DNA from: Prevotella sp.
Lineage (GTDB): Bacteria > Bacteroidota > Bacteroidia > Bacteroidales > Bacteroidaceae
Length of the DNA: 53,623 nt
Reading direction: 5' to 3'
Assembly: GCA_017483805.1 (NCBI GenBank)
Contig: JAFUUL010000146.1
Coordinates: 1-53,623 of the forward strand
Shown here: positions 46,512 through 53,623 of the stretch, piece after piece
Numbering within the stretch: the stretch's first letter is position 1
Layout of the letters: every line of letters starts with the position of its first letter
Notes under the pieces: generated by a model
Told to the model about the DNA's origin: nothing
What the model saw: only the letters and a program-made list of their open reading frames with translations
Databases searched by the model: none
Position numbers and translations under genes: made by a program

Positions 46512-49334
46512 TTACTTAACAAAGACCTTCTTACCATCCTTGATGTAGATACCCTTCTGGGTAGGAGCACTCTGCAGTTTAACACCATTCAGAGTGTACC
46601 AGCCCTCAGCAGCGATTGCCTCGCCTTCAGTGCTGATGCCCTTGATAACAGTTGTGCTACCATCAATCTCCTCAATAAAGATACGAGCCTCCTCAGTAAC
46701 CATCTTGAAGTATCCGGCAGTAGGAACAATCACCAGAGGATCGTTCTTGTCGAAAGAACCCAGACGCTTGATAGCACCAGTCTTGGTCGGAGCAGCATAG
46801 TCATGTCCATAGACATTTGTCGGAGCATAGACGCCATAGAAAGTATTGCCGCGTGGGTCGGTCTCGTCATAAGCAGCACTAGAAATCTTCCTAGAAGTGA
46901 AATAAGTCACTCCACTCAAGTTCAACTTAGAGTTGTCAACTGCAGGAGTTGCTCCCTCTGCAGGAACGTCGGCTTTATAATACTTCACCAGGAAAGGCTG
47001 GTTGGCTTTAATCTCGCCCATCCAGAGTTTCATGTGCAGGTCATTACCAGTATAAGTATCAGCATGGTCTACAATGTTGACAACGGCATAGCCAAAGGCT
47101 GCAGAAATCTCTGTCACACTTGTCTCGAAAGGCAGAACCATAGCCACCCATGTCTCACGAGCAATTTCACGAGAGCCGAAGGTTACATTGACAGTAGTAC
47201 CATTAGCAGCAGTAATAGCACCATTATTATCGGCATCAGTAGCCAGATTAAGAGTTGTTGTAAGGTCGATGACAGTCAGTTTACCTGCCTTTTTAGTAAT
47301 CTTATAGTTTGCAGCAAGTGCTTCCTCATTGGTGAGAGTAACTTCAATACCTTCATCATAGGCAGCATGAGCGACCAACTCACCAATGTGGCCCTCTACA
47401 GAACTTGTTTCAACGGCTGTAGCGAAACCGAGTTTCACTGAAGCCTCATCGTTGATACCAGTACCAGTAGCATCGTTAGCACTTGTCACCAGGCCCTCTA
47501 CGGTATAGTGAGTGCCCAAGGTTGTACCCAAATCGGTAACCTTGTTGCCTGTATACAGTGACTGTTCCTTAGCCGTAATAGTCAAAGTAGCCCTAGTAAT
47601 GACCAACTTAGCAGACTTATAGGAAATAGTGATGCCATTGAACTGAGGCTCTTTATCGAAAGTGATAGCGTAGTTACCAACTGTCTCACCTTCAGCACGG
47701 TTCAAAGCAGCCTTAATCTGAGCATCCATATCCTCAGTGATCACACTGGCCTCGCCAGTGGTCACGCTATAAGTGAGTTCAGGATCTTTCTCACCATAAA
47801 TCTTTACCTGGTTGTCGGCAGCAATGGTCAGCACAGCAGCAGAAATCACAAGTTTCTTGCTGTTGGCATTGCGTACATCAATCACATAGTTACCATTGGC
47901 AGGTGTACCACCTTCCAGTGTCAAGTCATAAGTATCAGCAGCACCAGCAGTGTTGGCAGCAGCCTTAATCAACAAACCAGTGATAACATTAGTTGCGTTA
48001 ACAGTCAGATAATCCTTCACTTTCGACTGGTCAGTAACCTGAGTATAGTCATTATCGGCTGACTGGTATTCCAGTTTCACCAACTCTGCATCACTATTGT
48101 TATCGTCGATGTCAGTATTCTTGAGTGTCCACTCATTTTTCTGAGCATCATCGGTACCGAAGGTTGCGGTCTTGCCATCCAGCAATGTCAACTTCAGTTT
48201 AGCAGGATTGATCTTCAACGTAGCCTTCACGGGAATCACCTCGTAGTTCTTTGCAGTACCGCCAGTCAGAACGATACCATTAGCATAGGTGCCAGCAGCA
48301 AATTGAGCCGTGGTCACTGCAGTAGCAAACGATGCCGTAGGAGCAGCAAACTCACCAGTGAAAACACCTGCCGCAGTTTCATCATTAACGAATTCATCAT
48401 AGTCAATCTCAATGATGCTCGTGTTCAGAGTACCCTGATAGAAAGTCTCAATGGCCTTAGGACGAGCGACAAGGGTAGCCTTTTCAATCACGCCAGTAAT
48501 GCTTCCACCTGTAGCAGGCGTATAGTCATTGTGGTTGTCATCACCAACGACTTTCCACTGCAACTCGTAGTTTTCACCAGCGTCTGTCTTCTTGATATCA
48601 TTATCATTAGCAGCATACCAGTTTGTACCATCTGCAGAGTATTTGAAAGTACCCACATTACCAGCCACGGTACCATCCTTCACCAGTGTCTGAGCCTGGC
48701 CAGTGTATGTAAGACCGCCCTTGGCTGTTGGAGCAGTCACATCTGCTGCAACGATGTTAGCCTTGTTGATGGTGAAGTTCTTAGTGTTAGTACCGCTGTA
48801 GTTGCCAATACCTGTAATGGTGATGGTAGCAATACCTGCATTCGTATTATTGCTATACGAATAGGTAAAGTCCTCACCCTTTTTCAAGGTCACAGCAGGA
48901 GAGGAGCCGATAGTAACAGCGGGTTCCGGAGTATAAGCAGAACCAGTATAGGTCACAGCAGTAACTTCTGCGATTGTTGATCCAGAAATTGAGGTACCGA
49001 TAATCCAGAAACTCAGATAAAATGACTGGCCCTCGTAAGTACCCTTACCAACAATCTTCAGCCAATACTGGCCAGAACCAGAGGTAGACAAAGCAGACGT
49101 TGCCTTCTCTGTCTTCTCCTCACCACTATAGAACTTGTCCTCTACAACGTAATGCGTGTTTTCTGCATAAGCAGGGATACCAGCCGTAGCCCCATCTGCA
49201 ACAGTCACAGTAGGCAGAGTCGATGTTCCATAGTTAATGTTTGCTGCCGTAAACTTGGACTGATCCAAATCTTCAGCCCATCCTGCCAACGGCAAGAGAG
49301 ACAGCAACATCAAAATAAGAAAATGTTTTCTCAT
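46512..49334 (-). CDS. Large secreted MBG-repeat protein with sorting-type C-terminal tail
   Basis: 940 residues: signal peptide (LILMLLSLLPLAGWAED), then repeated beta-rich modules (TYTGSAYTPEPAVTIGSSP, FTYSYSNNTNAGIATITITG, and MBG-type LTIAADNQVKIYGEKDPELT and LTITAKEQSLYTGNKV). A C-terminal domain (RETWVAMVLPFETSVTEISA) resembles the region in the cohesin protein (GQWNTICLPFALTEAQVEEA). The end is GWYTLNGVKLQSAPTQKG then IYIKDGKKVFVK, a type IX sorting-like tail. A surface or secreted adhesin-like protein. It lacks the dockerin present in the 892-aa relative. Promoter at 49453-49483. Confidence 0.87.
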   Translation of the reverse strand: MRKHFLILMLLSLLPLAGWAEDLDQSKFTAANINYGTSTLPTVTVADGATAGIPAYAENTHYVVEDKFYSGEEKTEKATSALSTSGSGQYWLKIVGKGTYEGQSFYLSFWIIGTSISGSTIAEVTAVTYTGSAYTPEPAVTIGSSPAVTLKKGEDFTYSYSNNTNAGIATITITGIGNYSGTNTKNFTINKANIVAADVTAPTAKGGLTYTGQAQTLVKDGTVAGNVGTFKYSADGTNWYAANDNDIKKTDAGENYELQWKVVGDDNHNDYTPATGGSITGVIEKATLVARPKAIETFYQGTLNTSIIEIDYDEFVNDETAAGVFTGEFAAPTASFATAVTTAQFAAGTYANGIVLTGGTAKNYEVIPVKATLKINPAKLKLTLLDGKTATFGTDDAQKNEWTLKNTDIDDNNSDAELVKLEYQSADNDYTQVTDQSKVKDYLTVNATNVITGLLIKAAANTAGAADTYDLTLEGGTPANGNYVIDVRNANSKKLVISAAVLTIAADNQVKIYGEKDPELTYSVTTGEASVITEDMDAQIKAALNRAEGETVGNYAITFDKEPQFNGITISYKSAKLVITRATLTITAKEQSLYTGNKVTDLGTTLGTHYTVEGLVTSANDATGTGINDEASVKLGFATAVETSSVEGHIGELVAHAAYDEGIEVTLTNEEALAANYKITKKAGKLTVIDLTTTLNLATDADNNGAITAANGTTVNVTFGSREIARETWVAMVLPFETSVTEISAAFGYAVVNIVDHADTYTGNDLHMKLWMGEIKANQPFLVKYYKADVPAEGATPAVDNSKLNLSGVTYFTSRKISSAAYDETDPRGNTFYGVYAPTNVYGHDYAAPTKTGAIKRLGSFDKNDPLVIVPTAGYFKMVTEEARIFIEEIDGSTTVIKGISTEGEAIAAEGWYTLNGVKLQSAPTQKGIYIKDGKKVFVK

Positions 49335-49452
49335 AAGTTTTGCTTTTTAAATTGTTAATAAAATGTTTAAATATAAAATAAATTAATGTATAGACACATT
49401 TTTACGACACATTCTTGCGGCCGTCAACGCATGAACAGACCGATTTCGGGTG

Positions 49453-49494
49453 CAAAGATAAACATTAATTCCGAAACGGCAAAGAATTTTAAGA
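49453..49494 (-). promoter_or_regulatory. Promoter of the 940-aa MBG gene (copy A of a duplicated promoter)
   Basis: On the minus strand TTTG (49480-49483) and TATCTTTG (49453-49460), spacer 19. The whole 42-base stretch is nearly identical (one base difference) to 50482-50523. The leader is about 115 bases. Confidence 0.78.
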
Positions 49495-49550
49495 AAAAAT
49501 ATTCCGCAGAGCAAAAAAAATTTGCTTTGCCGCAAGATTAAAGGTTAAAA

Positions 49551-49781
49551 TCAATCGGATTGCGAAGTGGACATCTCCTCACACAAATAGTCATAGATAT
49601 ACTCGGCACTTTGTAAGTAGAGGCCCGTCTTTGCATCAATCAACTTCTGATAGATACGGGAATTATATACCCTGTCAAACGCCTCCAGCAATGGCATCTG
49701 CTTCTCCTCCTGCAAGTAAGAAACCATCGCCTCTACGTCGCAGTTAACAATAAACTGGAACTGGTTCTTTGTTAGTCTCAT
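49551..49781 (-). CDS. Small helical protein, third gene of DUF3791-DUF3990 cassette
   Basis: 76 residues, start MRLTKNQFQFIVNCDVEAMV, then QMPLLEAFDRVYNSRIYQKL and YIYDYLCEEMSTSQSD. It overlaps the DUF3990 stop by ATGA and so belongs to the cassette. It is probably a helical antitoxin or accessory protein; similar small genes accompany DUF3990 genes in Bacteroidales as far as I recall. No enzymatic motif. Confidence 0.75.
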   Translation of the reverse strand: MRLTKNQFQFIVNCDVEAMVSYLQEEKQMPLLEAFDRVYNSRIYQKLIDAKTGLYLQSAEYIYDYLCEEMSTSQSD

Positions 49782-50251
49782 AGCCGTCTTAGTAATTTAA
49801 TGGCTCTCTCCGTACCAAAGAAGTATTGTCTATTCAACTGACGATAGGTTAGTTCTTTAACAAGTGTATCAATGTCTATCAGACGCTGCATATAGAGGTT
49901 TATCTGGAAAACTACGCCATCATCGGCTACCGGGCCGACAACGATATCATAGTCATGCCTGCTCCGCCCACGTGCTTTGCGATTCTGAATGATAAATTCA
50001 GCCCACTCTCGACTCACAGCATCAAAGATCTTAACATTCATCTCCGATGAAACCAAACTATGCTCATCAAATTCATACTCCTGAACAACAGGGGCACCCC
50101 ACCCTTCAAAGTCTGTTCTTCTGATTGCTTGCTCTTGTGCCTGATGGCGAATGTCGGTCAAATAGAACCCCCGCCCGAAATCTTTATTTGGCCGACACTT
50201 GGAAAGAAGGATTCTGTCAAAGTCCGTATTTGTACCATGATATAACTTCAT
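49778..50251 (-). CDS. DUF3990 protein, predicted ADP-ribosyltransferase fold
   Basis: 157 residues from ATG 50251, which overlaps the upstream gene's stop by ATGA (a longer frame starts at 50278). The DUF3990 blocks are all present: KLYHGTNTDFDRILLSK, KDFGRGFYLTDIRHQAQEQA, EWAEFIIQNRK, DYDIVVGPVADDGVVFQINL and a C-terminal QYFFGTERAIKLLRR. YHGT and FGRGFYLT correspond to the NAD-binding elements of ADP-ribosyltransferase-like folds. A toxin role is inferred from fold and from the flanking small genes. Confidence 0.85.
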   Translation of the reverse strand: MKLYHGTNTDFDRILLSKCRPNKDFGRGFYLTDIRHQAQEQAIRRTDFEGWGAPVVQEYEFDEHSLVSSEMNVKIFDAVSREWAEFIIQNRKARGRSRHDYDIVVGPVADDGVVFQINLYMQRLIDIDTLVKELTYRQLNRQYFFGTERAIKLLRRL

Positions 50252-50457
50252 CTGATGCTTCCTCCATGCCTTTGACAATAAATCTTCAAATCGCTGAGGG
50301 CCTGTTCGAGAGATAACTGATGCTCCGCCTCATAGCACTTATCCAAAAAGGCCAGACCGCTATAACGCTTCAGGTACTGGAAAGACATATGGGTTGGCAT
50401 GCCAAACTTCTTGCCAAACTCAACAATGCACATATTGATATATCGTATCTTGCTCAT
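50248..50457 (-). CDS. DUF3791 small protein
   Basis: 69 residues with the DUF3791 pattern: INMCIVEFGKKFGMPTHMSF, QYLKRYSGLAFLDKCYEAEH, LSLEQALSDLKIYCQRHGG. First gene of the three-gene ATGA-coupled cassette with DUF3990. Likely antitoxin or regulatory partner, by position. It is transcribed from the promoter at 50482-50512, giving a leader of about 20 bases. Confidence 0.82.
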   Translation of the reverse strand: MSKIRYINMCIVEFGKKFGMPTHMSFQYLKRYSGLAFLDKCYEAEHQLSLEQALSDLKIYCQRHGGSIR

Positions 50458-50481
50458 ATCCTTCTCTGGCGTTTACTCGGA

Positions 50482-50523
50482 CAAAGATAAACATTAAATC
50501 CGAAACGGCAAAGAATTTTAAGG
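50482..50523 (-). promoter_or_regulatory. Promoter of the DUF3791 cassette (copy B of a duplicated promoter)
   Basis: TTTG (50509-50512) and TATCTTTG (50482-50489) on the minus strand, spacer 19 bases. The same 42-base sequence drives the 940-aa MBG gene 1 kb away. Confidence 0.78.
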
Positions 50524-50569
50524 GAAAAAGAGGGGTAAGGCAAAAAAAATATATTTATTCGACATTTTC

Positions 50570-50601
50570 TTTGGTCTTTTCAAAAAAAAGTAGTACCTTT
50601 G
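50570..50601 (+). promoter_or_regulatory. Promoter of the tRNA pair
   Basis: TTTG (50570-50573), 20 bases, TACCTTTG (50594-50601), 18 bases before tRNA-Val. Confidence 0.8.
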
Positions 50602-50619
50602 CACCCGCATTACAGAAAT

Positions 50620-50693
50620 GTCGGCATAGCTCAGCTGGTTAGAGTATCACCTTGACATGGTGGGGGTCCTTGGTTCGAGTCCAAGTGTCGACA
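50620..50693 (+). tRNA. tRNA-Val(GAC)
   Basis: The acceptor arm GTCGGCA pairs with TGTCGAC, the D-loop has AGCTCAGCTGGTTAGAG, the anticodon loop TTGACAT reads GAC, and the T-arm contains GGTTCGAGTCC. Discriminator A; CCA is not encoded. Confidence 0.95.
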
Positions 50694-50714
50694 CTCCCAA
50701 GAAACAAAAATGAA

Positions 50715-50796
50715 GCGCCTGTGGCGGAATTGGTAGACGCGCTAGACTTAGGATCTAGTATCTCACGATGTGCAGGTTCGAGTCCTGTCAGGCGCA
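50715..50796 (+). tRNA. tRNA-Leu(TAG)
   Basis: The acceptor GCGCCTG pairs with CAGGCGC, the anticodon stem CTAGA/TCTAG encloses CTTAGGA (anticodon TAG), a short variable arm TATCTCACGATG marks a class II tRNA, and the T-arm is GGTTCGAGTCC. Discriminator A. Its 3' end recurs 98 bases downstream. Confidence 0.95.
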
Positions 50797-50896
50797 CTTA
50801 CGTGCTTCTTACTAAACTCTCACCTGCAGCAGGTTCTTTCAGTCGCTTCGCTTTGTGAAAGCGGCAAAGCCGAGCACGAGTCCTGTCAGGCGCACT
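50779..50896 (+). repeat. Direct repeat of tRNA-Leu 3' end (att-like)
   Basis: CGAGTCCTGTCAGGCGCACT at 50779-50798 recurs exactly at 50877-50896. The 78 bases between hold a hairpin and the 20-bp word shared with cbiA. Such a pair is what an integrase leaves at a tRNA, here with almost nothing left inside. Confidence 0.85.
50858..50877 (+). repeat. 20-bp word shared with cbiA
   Basis: AAAGCGGCAAAGCCGAGCAC, identical to 31636-31655. Confidence 0.9.
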
Positions 50897-50914
50897 CAAC
50901 ATAGGAATACATAA

Positions 50915-50957
50915 AGAAAGGCAACCCTTAGGAGCGGGTTGCCTTTCTGCTTTTTTT
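50915..50957. terminator. Terminator of the tRNA operon, shared with convergent SIMPL gene
   Basis: AGAAAGGCAACCC (50915-50927) pairs with GGGTTGCCTTTCT (50936-50948), then seven T. The stop of the convergent gene is at 50956. Confidence 0.93.
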
Positions 50958-51642
50958 AATCGTCGAGCGAATAGGTGACGGTGGTCACCACACGCAGTTT
51001 TTTGATGTAGGGCGTGTTCTCGTCGCGATTGTCAATCTCGAACTGCCCCTGTCCGGCAGTCTGGATCTTGCCCAGTTTGGAGTCGCTGGCCTCAGCGAAC
51101 TGCTCGGCTGTGGCCTGTGCGTTCTTGATGGCCTCGGCCATCATCTCTGGCTTCATCTGCTGGAACGAGGCATACTGATAGTCAGGCAGGCTGGAGTCGA
51201 GGGCAACGCCCTGCTTCAGCAGTTCGGCCTGACGGAAGATGGCGCGGTTCACCTCTTCCACCTTGGTGGTGCTGACCGTGATGGTGGTGGTGACGATATA
51301 GCGGAAGTTCTTCTGATTGTCGCCCCACTCGCGGGCCTCCAGGTCGGAGACGCTGGGCGGGTTGACGGTTATCTCAGAGTCCTCAAGGCCGCTCTGCCTG
51401 AGGAATGCCTTGATGGTCTCGGCCTGCACGTTGATGCGCTCATAAAGCGAGGGCAGGTCGTTGCCGGTCTCCTTGGTACTGATGCTCCAGATCACTTTGT
51501 CGGCGGGTACCTCGCGCTCGGCCAGTCCCTTGACTGTGACCTTGCGATCCTTGTTGGTGAAGTTGTCGATGCCAGCCTTGATGCACCATCCCATGACCAT
51601 CACGCCGACGGCCAGGATTATTGATTCTTTAACTCTACTCAT
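50956..51642 (-). CDS. SIMPL-domain (DUF541) protein
   Basis: 228 residues: one N-terminal membrane/signal helix ([19 protein letters not shown]), then the SIMPL domain with [40 protein letters not shown] and [19 protein letters not shown], and the C-terminal [21 protein letters not shown]. Found in periplasmic or membrane-anchored proteins linked to stress responses; exact function unknown. It lies 33 bases downstream of alaS on the same strand. Confidence 0.92.
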   Translation of the reverse strand: MSRVKESIILAVGVMVMGWCIKAGIDNFTNKDRKVTVKGLAEREVPADKVIWSISTKETGNDLPSLYERINVQAETIKAFLRQSGLEDSEITVNPPSVSDLEAREWGDNQKNFRYIVTTTITVSTTKVEEVNRAIFRQAELLKQGVALDSSLPDYQYASFQQMKPEMMAEAIKNAQATAEQFAEASDSKLGKIQTAGQGQFEIDNRDENTPYIKKLRVVTTVTYSLDD

Positions 51643-51675
51643 ACACCTTATTATATATATAGGAAGAAACAGTTA

Positions 51676-53623
51676 CTAAAGATTGGCCAGTTGGATGACC
51701 TTGTCGACAGCAGCGGAGAGGCCATCGACGCTCTTGCCGCCGGCTGTAGCATAGTGGGGCTGGCCGCCGCCACCGCCCTGAATGAGTTGGGCAGCCTCGC
51801 GCACCATCTGTCCGGCATTCAGGCCGTGATCCTTCACCAGGTCGTCGCTCATCATGATGCTGAGCGTGGGCTTGCCCTGATAGTGGGAGCCGATGACGCA
51901 GAGGAAGGGAGCCTGGACGGCGGCACGCAACTGGAAGACGAGATCCTTGACAGAGGCTGGCGGCATGCCGATGACGCGGGTGATGACGTTGACACCGTTG
52001 ACGGCCTGCACCTCGGTGAGCAGATAGTCCTTGGTGCGCTCCACAGCCTGGGCCTGGAACGACTCTATCTCCTTCTTCATCTGGTCGTGCTCCTCGATAT
52101 ACTTCTGGATGACGCCCTCCAGATCCTTGGCGTTGTTGAAGAACTGCTTGATGGCCTTCAGGTGATCCTCCATCACATACAACAGATCCTCGCACTCGCG
52201 GCCCGTCTTGGCCTCGATGCGGCGGATGCCGGCAGCCACGCTACTCTCAGAGAGGATCTTGAAGAAGCCGATGCGGCCCGTGGACGAGGCATGGACGCCG
52301 CCACAGAACTCGCACGACGGACCGAAGCGCACCACGCGCACCTTGTCGCCATACTTCTCGCCGAAGAGGGCGATGGCGCCCAGTTTCTTGGCCTCGTCGA
52401 AGGGTATATCGCGATGCTCGTCGATGTGGATGTCCTGACGGATCATCTCGTTGACCATACGCTCCACCTGACGCAGTTCCTCGTCGGTGACCTTCTGGAA
52501 GTGGGAGAAGTCGAAGCGCAGGATGTCGGGGCTGACAAACGAGCCCTTCTGCTCCACGTGGTCGCCCAGCACCTGCTTCAGGGCATAGTCGAGCAGGTGG
52601 GTGGCGGTGTGGTTGGCAGCAGAGGCGTCGCGCTTGTCGGTATCGACGCAGGCCATGAAGGGAGCGGTGGGATCCTTGGGCAACTGCTTCACGATATGGA
52701 CGCTCTGTCCGTTCTCGCGCTTGGTGTCGATGACCTCGATGGTCTCGTTCTCGCTGACCAGCACGCCCTGGTCGCCCACCTGTCCGCCCATCTCGCCGTA
52801 GAACGGAGTGTAGTCGAGCACCAGTTCGTAGTACTCCTGCTTCTTCTGGGTGACCTTGCGGTAGCGCAGGATATGGCATTCGTATTCGGTGTAGTCGTAG
52901 CCCACGAACTGCTGCTGAGCCTCCCCCATCCCCTCCGAAGGAGGGGTGTCGTTACCACCATCAGACTCCGAAAGGCACTCCCCTCCTTCGGAGGGGCGGG
53001 GGAGGCTTATCCAGTCGCCGTTTTCCACCTGGGCGGCATTGCGGGCGCGATCCTTCTGCTTCTGCATCTCGACGTTGAACTGCTCTTCGTCGACCGTGAA
53101 GCCTTGCTCGCGACAGATGAGTTCCGTCAGGTCGAGGGGGAAGCCGTAGGTGTCGAAGAGGCGGAAGGCCTGTACACCGTCCAGTTCTGTCTTACCTTCA
53201 GCCTTGAGTTGCTCCATAGCCTTGTCGAGCATAGAGATGCCCTTGTCGAGGGTGCGCAGGAAGGCATCCTCCTCTTCCTTCATCACGCGGGCGATGAGCG
53301 TCTGCTGGGCCTTCAGTTCGGGGAAGGCGTCGCCCATCTCCTCGACGAGCGTGGGCAGCAGCCGATAGAGGAAGGCCTCTTTCTGACCCAGGAAGGTGTA
53401 GGCATAGCGCACGGCACGACGCAAGATGCGACGGATGACGTAGCCGGCCTTGGCGTTAGAGGGCAACTGGCCGTCGGCGATCGAGAAGGCCACGGCACGC
53501 AGGTGGTCGGCGCAGACACGCATGGCGACGTTGATGGCCTCCCCTGTCCCCTCCGAAGGAGGGGTGTCGTTACCACCGTCAGACTCCGAAAGGCACTCCC
53601 CTCCTTCGGAGGGGCGGGGGAGG
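51676..53623 (-). CDS. alaS: Alanine-tRNA ligase, C-terminal two thirds (5' end outside window), with two repeat-derived insertions
   Basis: The frame stays open to base 53622. Recognised parts in order: [20 protein letters not shown] and [15 protein letters not shown] (end of the catalytic/tRNA-binding core), the editing domain with [16 protein letters not shown] and the zinc motif CEFCGGVH, and the C-Ala domain with [18 protein letters not shown]. It charges tRNA-Ala and edits Ser/Gly. Two stretches of about 28-30 residues ([20 protein letters not shown] then PPSEG) at 53539-53623 and 52921-53007 are absent from typical AlaRS and are encoded by palindromic elements. Confidence 0.96.
   Translation of the reverse strand, partial: LPRPSEGGECLSESDGGNDTPPSEGTGEAINVAMRVCADHLRAVAFSIADGQLPSNAKAGYVIRRILRRAVRYAYTFLGQKEAFLYRLLPTLVEEMGDAFPELKAQQTLIARVMKEEEDAFLRTLDKGISMLDKAMEQLKAEGKTELDGVQAFRLFDTYGFPLDLTELICREQGFTVDEEQFNVEMQKQKDRARNAAQVENGDWISLPRPSEGGECLSESDGGNDTPPSEGMGEAQQQFVGYDYTEYECHILRYRKVTQKKQEYYELVLDYTPFYGEMGGQVGDQGVLVSENETIEVIDTKRENGQSVHIVKQLPKDPTAPFMACVDTDKRDASAANHTATHLLDYALKQVLGDHVEQKGSFVSPDILRFDFSHFQKVTDEELRQVERMVNEMIRQDIHIDEHRDIPFDEAKKLGAIALFGEKYGDKVRVVRFGPSCEFCGGVHASSTGRIGFFKILSESSVAAGIRRIEAKTGRECEDLLYVMEDHLKAIKQFFNNAKDLEGVIQKYIEEHDQMKKEIESFQAQAVERTKDYLLTEVQAVNGVNVITRVIGMPPASVKDLVFQLRAAVQAPFLCVIGSHYQGKPTLSIMMSDDLVKDHGLNAGQMVREAAQLIQGGGGGQPHYATAGGKSVDGLSAAVDKVIQLANL
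52921..53007. repeat. Composite palindromic element in alaS, copy 1
   Basis: CCTCCCCCATCCCCTCCG...AGGAGGGG (52919-52948) and ACTCCCCTCCTTCGGAGGGG followed by CGGGGGAGG (52978-53007) face each other around a 30-base centre (TGTCGTTACCACCATCAGAC...). It is read through in frame on the minus strand. Confidence 0.93.
53539..53623. repeat. Composite palindromic element in alaS, copy 2
   Basis: Almost identical to 52921-53007 (the centre differs by one base, ACCGTC versus ACCATC; the outer left arm CCTGTCC versus CCCATCC). Same reading frame and same peptide. It runs to the window edge. Confidence 0.92.

Noticed and set aside
50652-50858. 68-codon frame across the two tRNA genes
   Set aside because: Covers both tRNAs; it is an accident of their sequence.

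Overview
The window looks like a chromosome segment of a Bacteroidales bacterium, most likely Prevotellaceae. The evidence is: many promoters of the Bacteroidota type (TTTG, about 20 bases, TAnnTTTG); TonB receptors paired with lipoproteins that carry acidic residues right after the lipid cysteine; secreted MBG-domain proteins with a C-terminal GxYIxxGKKVxxK tail; and coding DNA of moderately high GC separated by AT-rich spacers. No species is claimed.

Layout. 1-9.8 kb is housekeeping and envelope: the 5' part of gap, mscL, a SulP transporter, a PP2C phosphatase with two small membrane/lipoprotein partners, thyA-folA, an Lrp regulator, and an exbB-(32-aa membrane peptide)-exbD-exbD operon. 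9.8-17.7 kb is accessory: a HigB/HigA-like toxin-antitoxin pair, a dockerin-bearing MBG protein next to a double cohesin-like protein, a 50-aa peptide gene, a 422-bp inverted-repeat element, and a YoeB-type toxin-antitoxin pair lying between two copies of the 3' end of an aminotransferase gene.

17.7-42.6 kb is a corrinoid region. On the minus strand are a frameshifted CobD-like aminotransferase, an adenosyltransferase, a BtuB-like receptor, an exported CbiK-like lipoprotein and a second receptor. Two divergent cobalamin riboswitches follow. On the plus strand are a third receptor, a DUF4374 lipoprotein, a second exported CbiK-like protein, then cbiL, cbiA, cbiP, cbiB and four bifunctional fusions (cbiH-C, cbiE-T, cbiG-F, cbiJ-D). 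A BtuC-like permease and BtuF-like lipoprotein read towards them. Together these cover nearly all steps from sirohydrochlorin to adenosylcobinamide by the anaerobic route, plus uptake. No ABC ATPase and no cobU/S/T genes are visible.

42.8-50.5 kb is again accessory: an orphan MNT nucleotidyltransferase, a VapBC-like pair, a GNAT enzyme, a RAYT transposase with conserved ends, a 940-aa MBG protein followed by a second small peptide gene of the same type, and a DUF3791-DUF3990 cassette. 50.6-53.6 kb holds tRNA-Val, tRNA-Leu, a SIMPL-domain protein and the 3' part of alaS.

The most unusual signal is a set of short palindromic and 7-bp tandem repeats placed in frame inside coding genes, above all in the cob/cbi genes (often exactly at the linker between fused enzyme domains) and in alaS. 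One such heptamer array interrupts the aminotransferase in a way that a single repeat unit would repair. A second notable pattern is a short peptide gene (MK-x-KEY-x-x-P...) directly downstream of each secreted MBG/cohesin locus.
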